A stretch of DNA of 64,000 nt from assembly GCF_040719145.1 (NCBI RefSeq), contig NZ_JBFDUZ010000001.1, forward strand, positions 682,001 through 746,000, in the 5' to 3' direction. The DNA comes from Paenibacillus sp. JQZ6Y-1. Its GTDB lineage: Bacteria > Bacillota > Bacilli > Paenibacillales > Paenibacillaceae. The translations under genes and the position numbers were made by a program. Shown here piece by piece: positions 63,348 through 64,000 of this stretch (position 1 is its first letter; every line of letters starts with the position of its first letter). The notes beneath the pieces were generated by a model that made no database searches, was not told where the DNA came from, and saw nothing but the letters and a program-made list of their open reading frames with translations.

Positions 63348-64000
63348 ATGTCCAAGCATCAAGTGCTGGTTGTGGATGATGAATTGATTTTTCGCAAAGG
63401 ATTGACACATGTGATTAACGGCTTCGATCTGGACTGGGAAGTATGCGGCGAAGCGAAGGATGGCTTGGAGGCGCTGGAAATGATTCGTCATCTACAGCCT
63501 CAGCTGATCATTACCGATATTCGTATGCCGCAAATGGACGGTGTACAGCTACAGGCGGCGGTGGCAGATCAATATCCGGGTATTAGCTGTATCGTGCTGA
63601 GCGGATATGATGATTTTGAATATGCGCGTAGTTCGATTCGCAGTGGTGCGCGGGATTATTTACTCAAGCCCGTGCAAAAGGATGAGCTACAAGCGGCGCT
63701 GTTGCGGGTGAGTGAGGAATTGGCAGATCGTGCTGCGGAGCAGGCTGCTGAGGATATGAGTGAGCAGCATTTGCGTGTACAGCTGTTGTCTGGGCTGGTG
63801 CATGGACATATGGCGTATGATGCGGCAGAGCTGCTGGAGGATGCGGGCTTGTCGTTTACAGCAGGAAAAGGCATATATTGTTTAATTGCCCAGCTGGATC
63901 GCGGCTCGATTGCGGAGCAGCGGTATCATCAAAATGATCCTGAGCTGTTTTTGCTGTATATTCAGCAGTTTATGCGAGAGGTTGTATTAGAGGAGCTGCA
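63348..64000 (+). CDS. YesN-type response regulator, truncated by window end
   Basis: The first 217 codons of a response regulator cut by the window edge. The receiver domain shows LVVDDELIFRKGL, the phosphoacceptor in LIITDIRMPQMDG, VLSGYDDFEYA and YLLKPVQK, the typical YesN spelling. The AraC-type DNA-binding domain expected at the C-terminus lies beyond the window. GAGAGTGGAG precedes the ATG. With the binding protein and kinase upstream it forms a sugar-responsive control module. Confidence 0.9.
   Translation, partial: MSKHQVLVVDDELIFRKGLTHVINGFDLDWEVCGEAKDGLEALEMIRHLQPQLIITDIRMPQMDGVQLQAAVADQYPGISCIVLSGYDDFEYARSSIRSGARDYLLKPVQKDELQAALLRVSEELADRAAEQAAEDMSEQHLRVQLLSGLVHGHMAYDAAELLEDAGLSFTAGKGIYCLIAQLDRGSIAEQRYHQNDPELFLLYIQQFMREVVLEEL

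Overview
The window looks like a chromosomal segment of a Paenibacillus-type Firmicute of about 50% GC. The evidence is the gene content: a LiaFSR cell-envelope stress system, AbrB, a ComA-like regulator, S-box, T-box and FMN riboswitches, a GlnR/TnrA box, strong AGGAGG ribosome sites, many U-tailed terminators, GH43 and GH65 carbohydrate enzymes and a YesM/YesN-type two-component system. I saw no insertion sequences, prophage, CRISPR array, rRNA or tRNA genes.

Layout. 1-5.2 kb: a GNAT acetyltransferase, a 5'-3' exonuclease overlapping a secreted phosphodiester glycosidase, a ROK sugar kinase and the bdbD-bdbC disulfide pair. 5.3-7.2 kb: an oxidoreductase behind two palindromic operators, then a MarR regulator. 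7.3-11.4 kb: a structured repeat, then a GH65 phosphorylase fused to a mutated and interrupted beta-phosphoglucomutase-like domain. 11.4-12.7 kb: corA and a possible 33-aa gene. 12.9-17.3 kb: a SAM-riboswitch methionine operon (metA, an unknown gene, metI, metC). 17.5-24.6 kb: SDR, mqnC (futalosine menaquinone pathway), a monooxygenase/LysR divergent pair, a phosphoesterase and T-box thrS. 24.7-32.3 kb: liaFSR, then htrA with an OmpR-type two-component pair. 32.4-39.8 kb: ispH, DAHP synthase, a GSI-beta glutamine synthetase, serC, trmL and abrB. 39.9-45.4 kb: a second phosphodiester glycosidase with a coiled-coil membrane partner, a ComA-like regulator with an aminotransferase, a DUF2161 protein and ribosomal protein L31 type B. 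45.7-54.2 kb: two paralogous beta-CASP metallo-beta-lactamase-fold proteins flanking a LysR regulator and a complete ABC importer, with 41-bp tandem repeats in the divergent control region. 54.4-57.7 kb: a secreted CYTH-like protein, a small membrane protein and an FMN-riboswitch-controlled EamA transporter. 57.9-64 kb: a second repeat copy, a GH43-CBM6 enzyme and a membrane-anchored sugar-binding protein with its sensor kinase and response regulator, the last cut by the window end.

The observations I rate highest are the paired beta-CASP/ABC/LysR locus with its 41-bp repeats, the GH65-HAD fusion whose HAD nucleophile is lost and whose cap is replaced by a long disordered segment, the two-copy structured intergenic repeat, and the EamA transporter under an FMN riboswitch. 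All functional calls come from reading motifs by eye; no database search was run.
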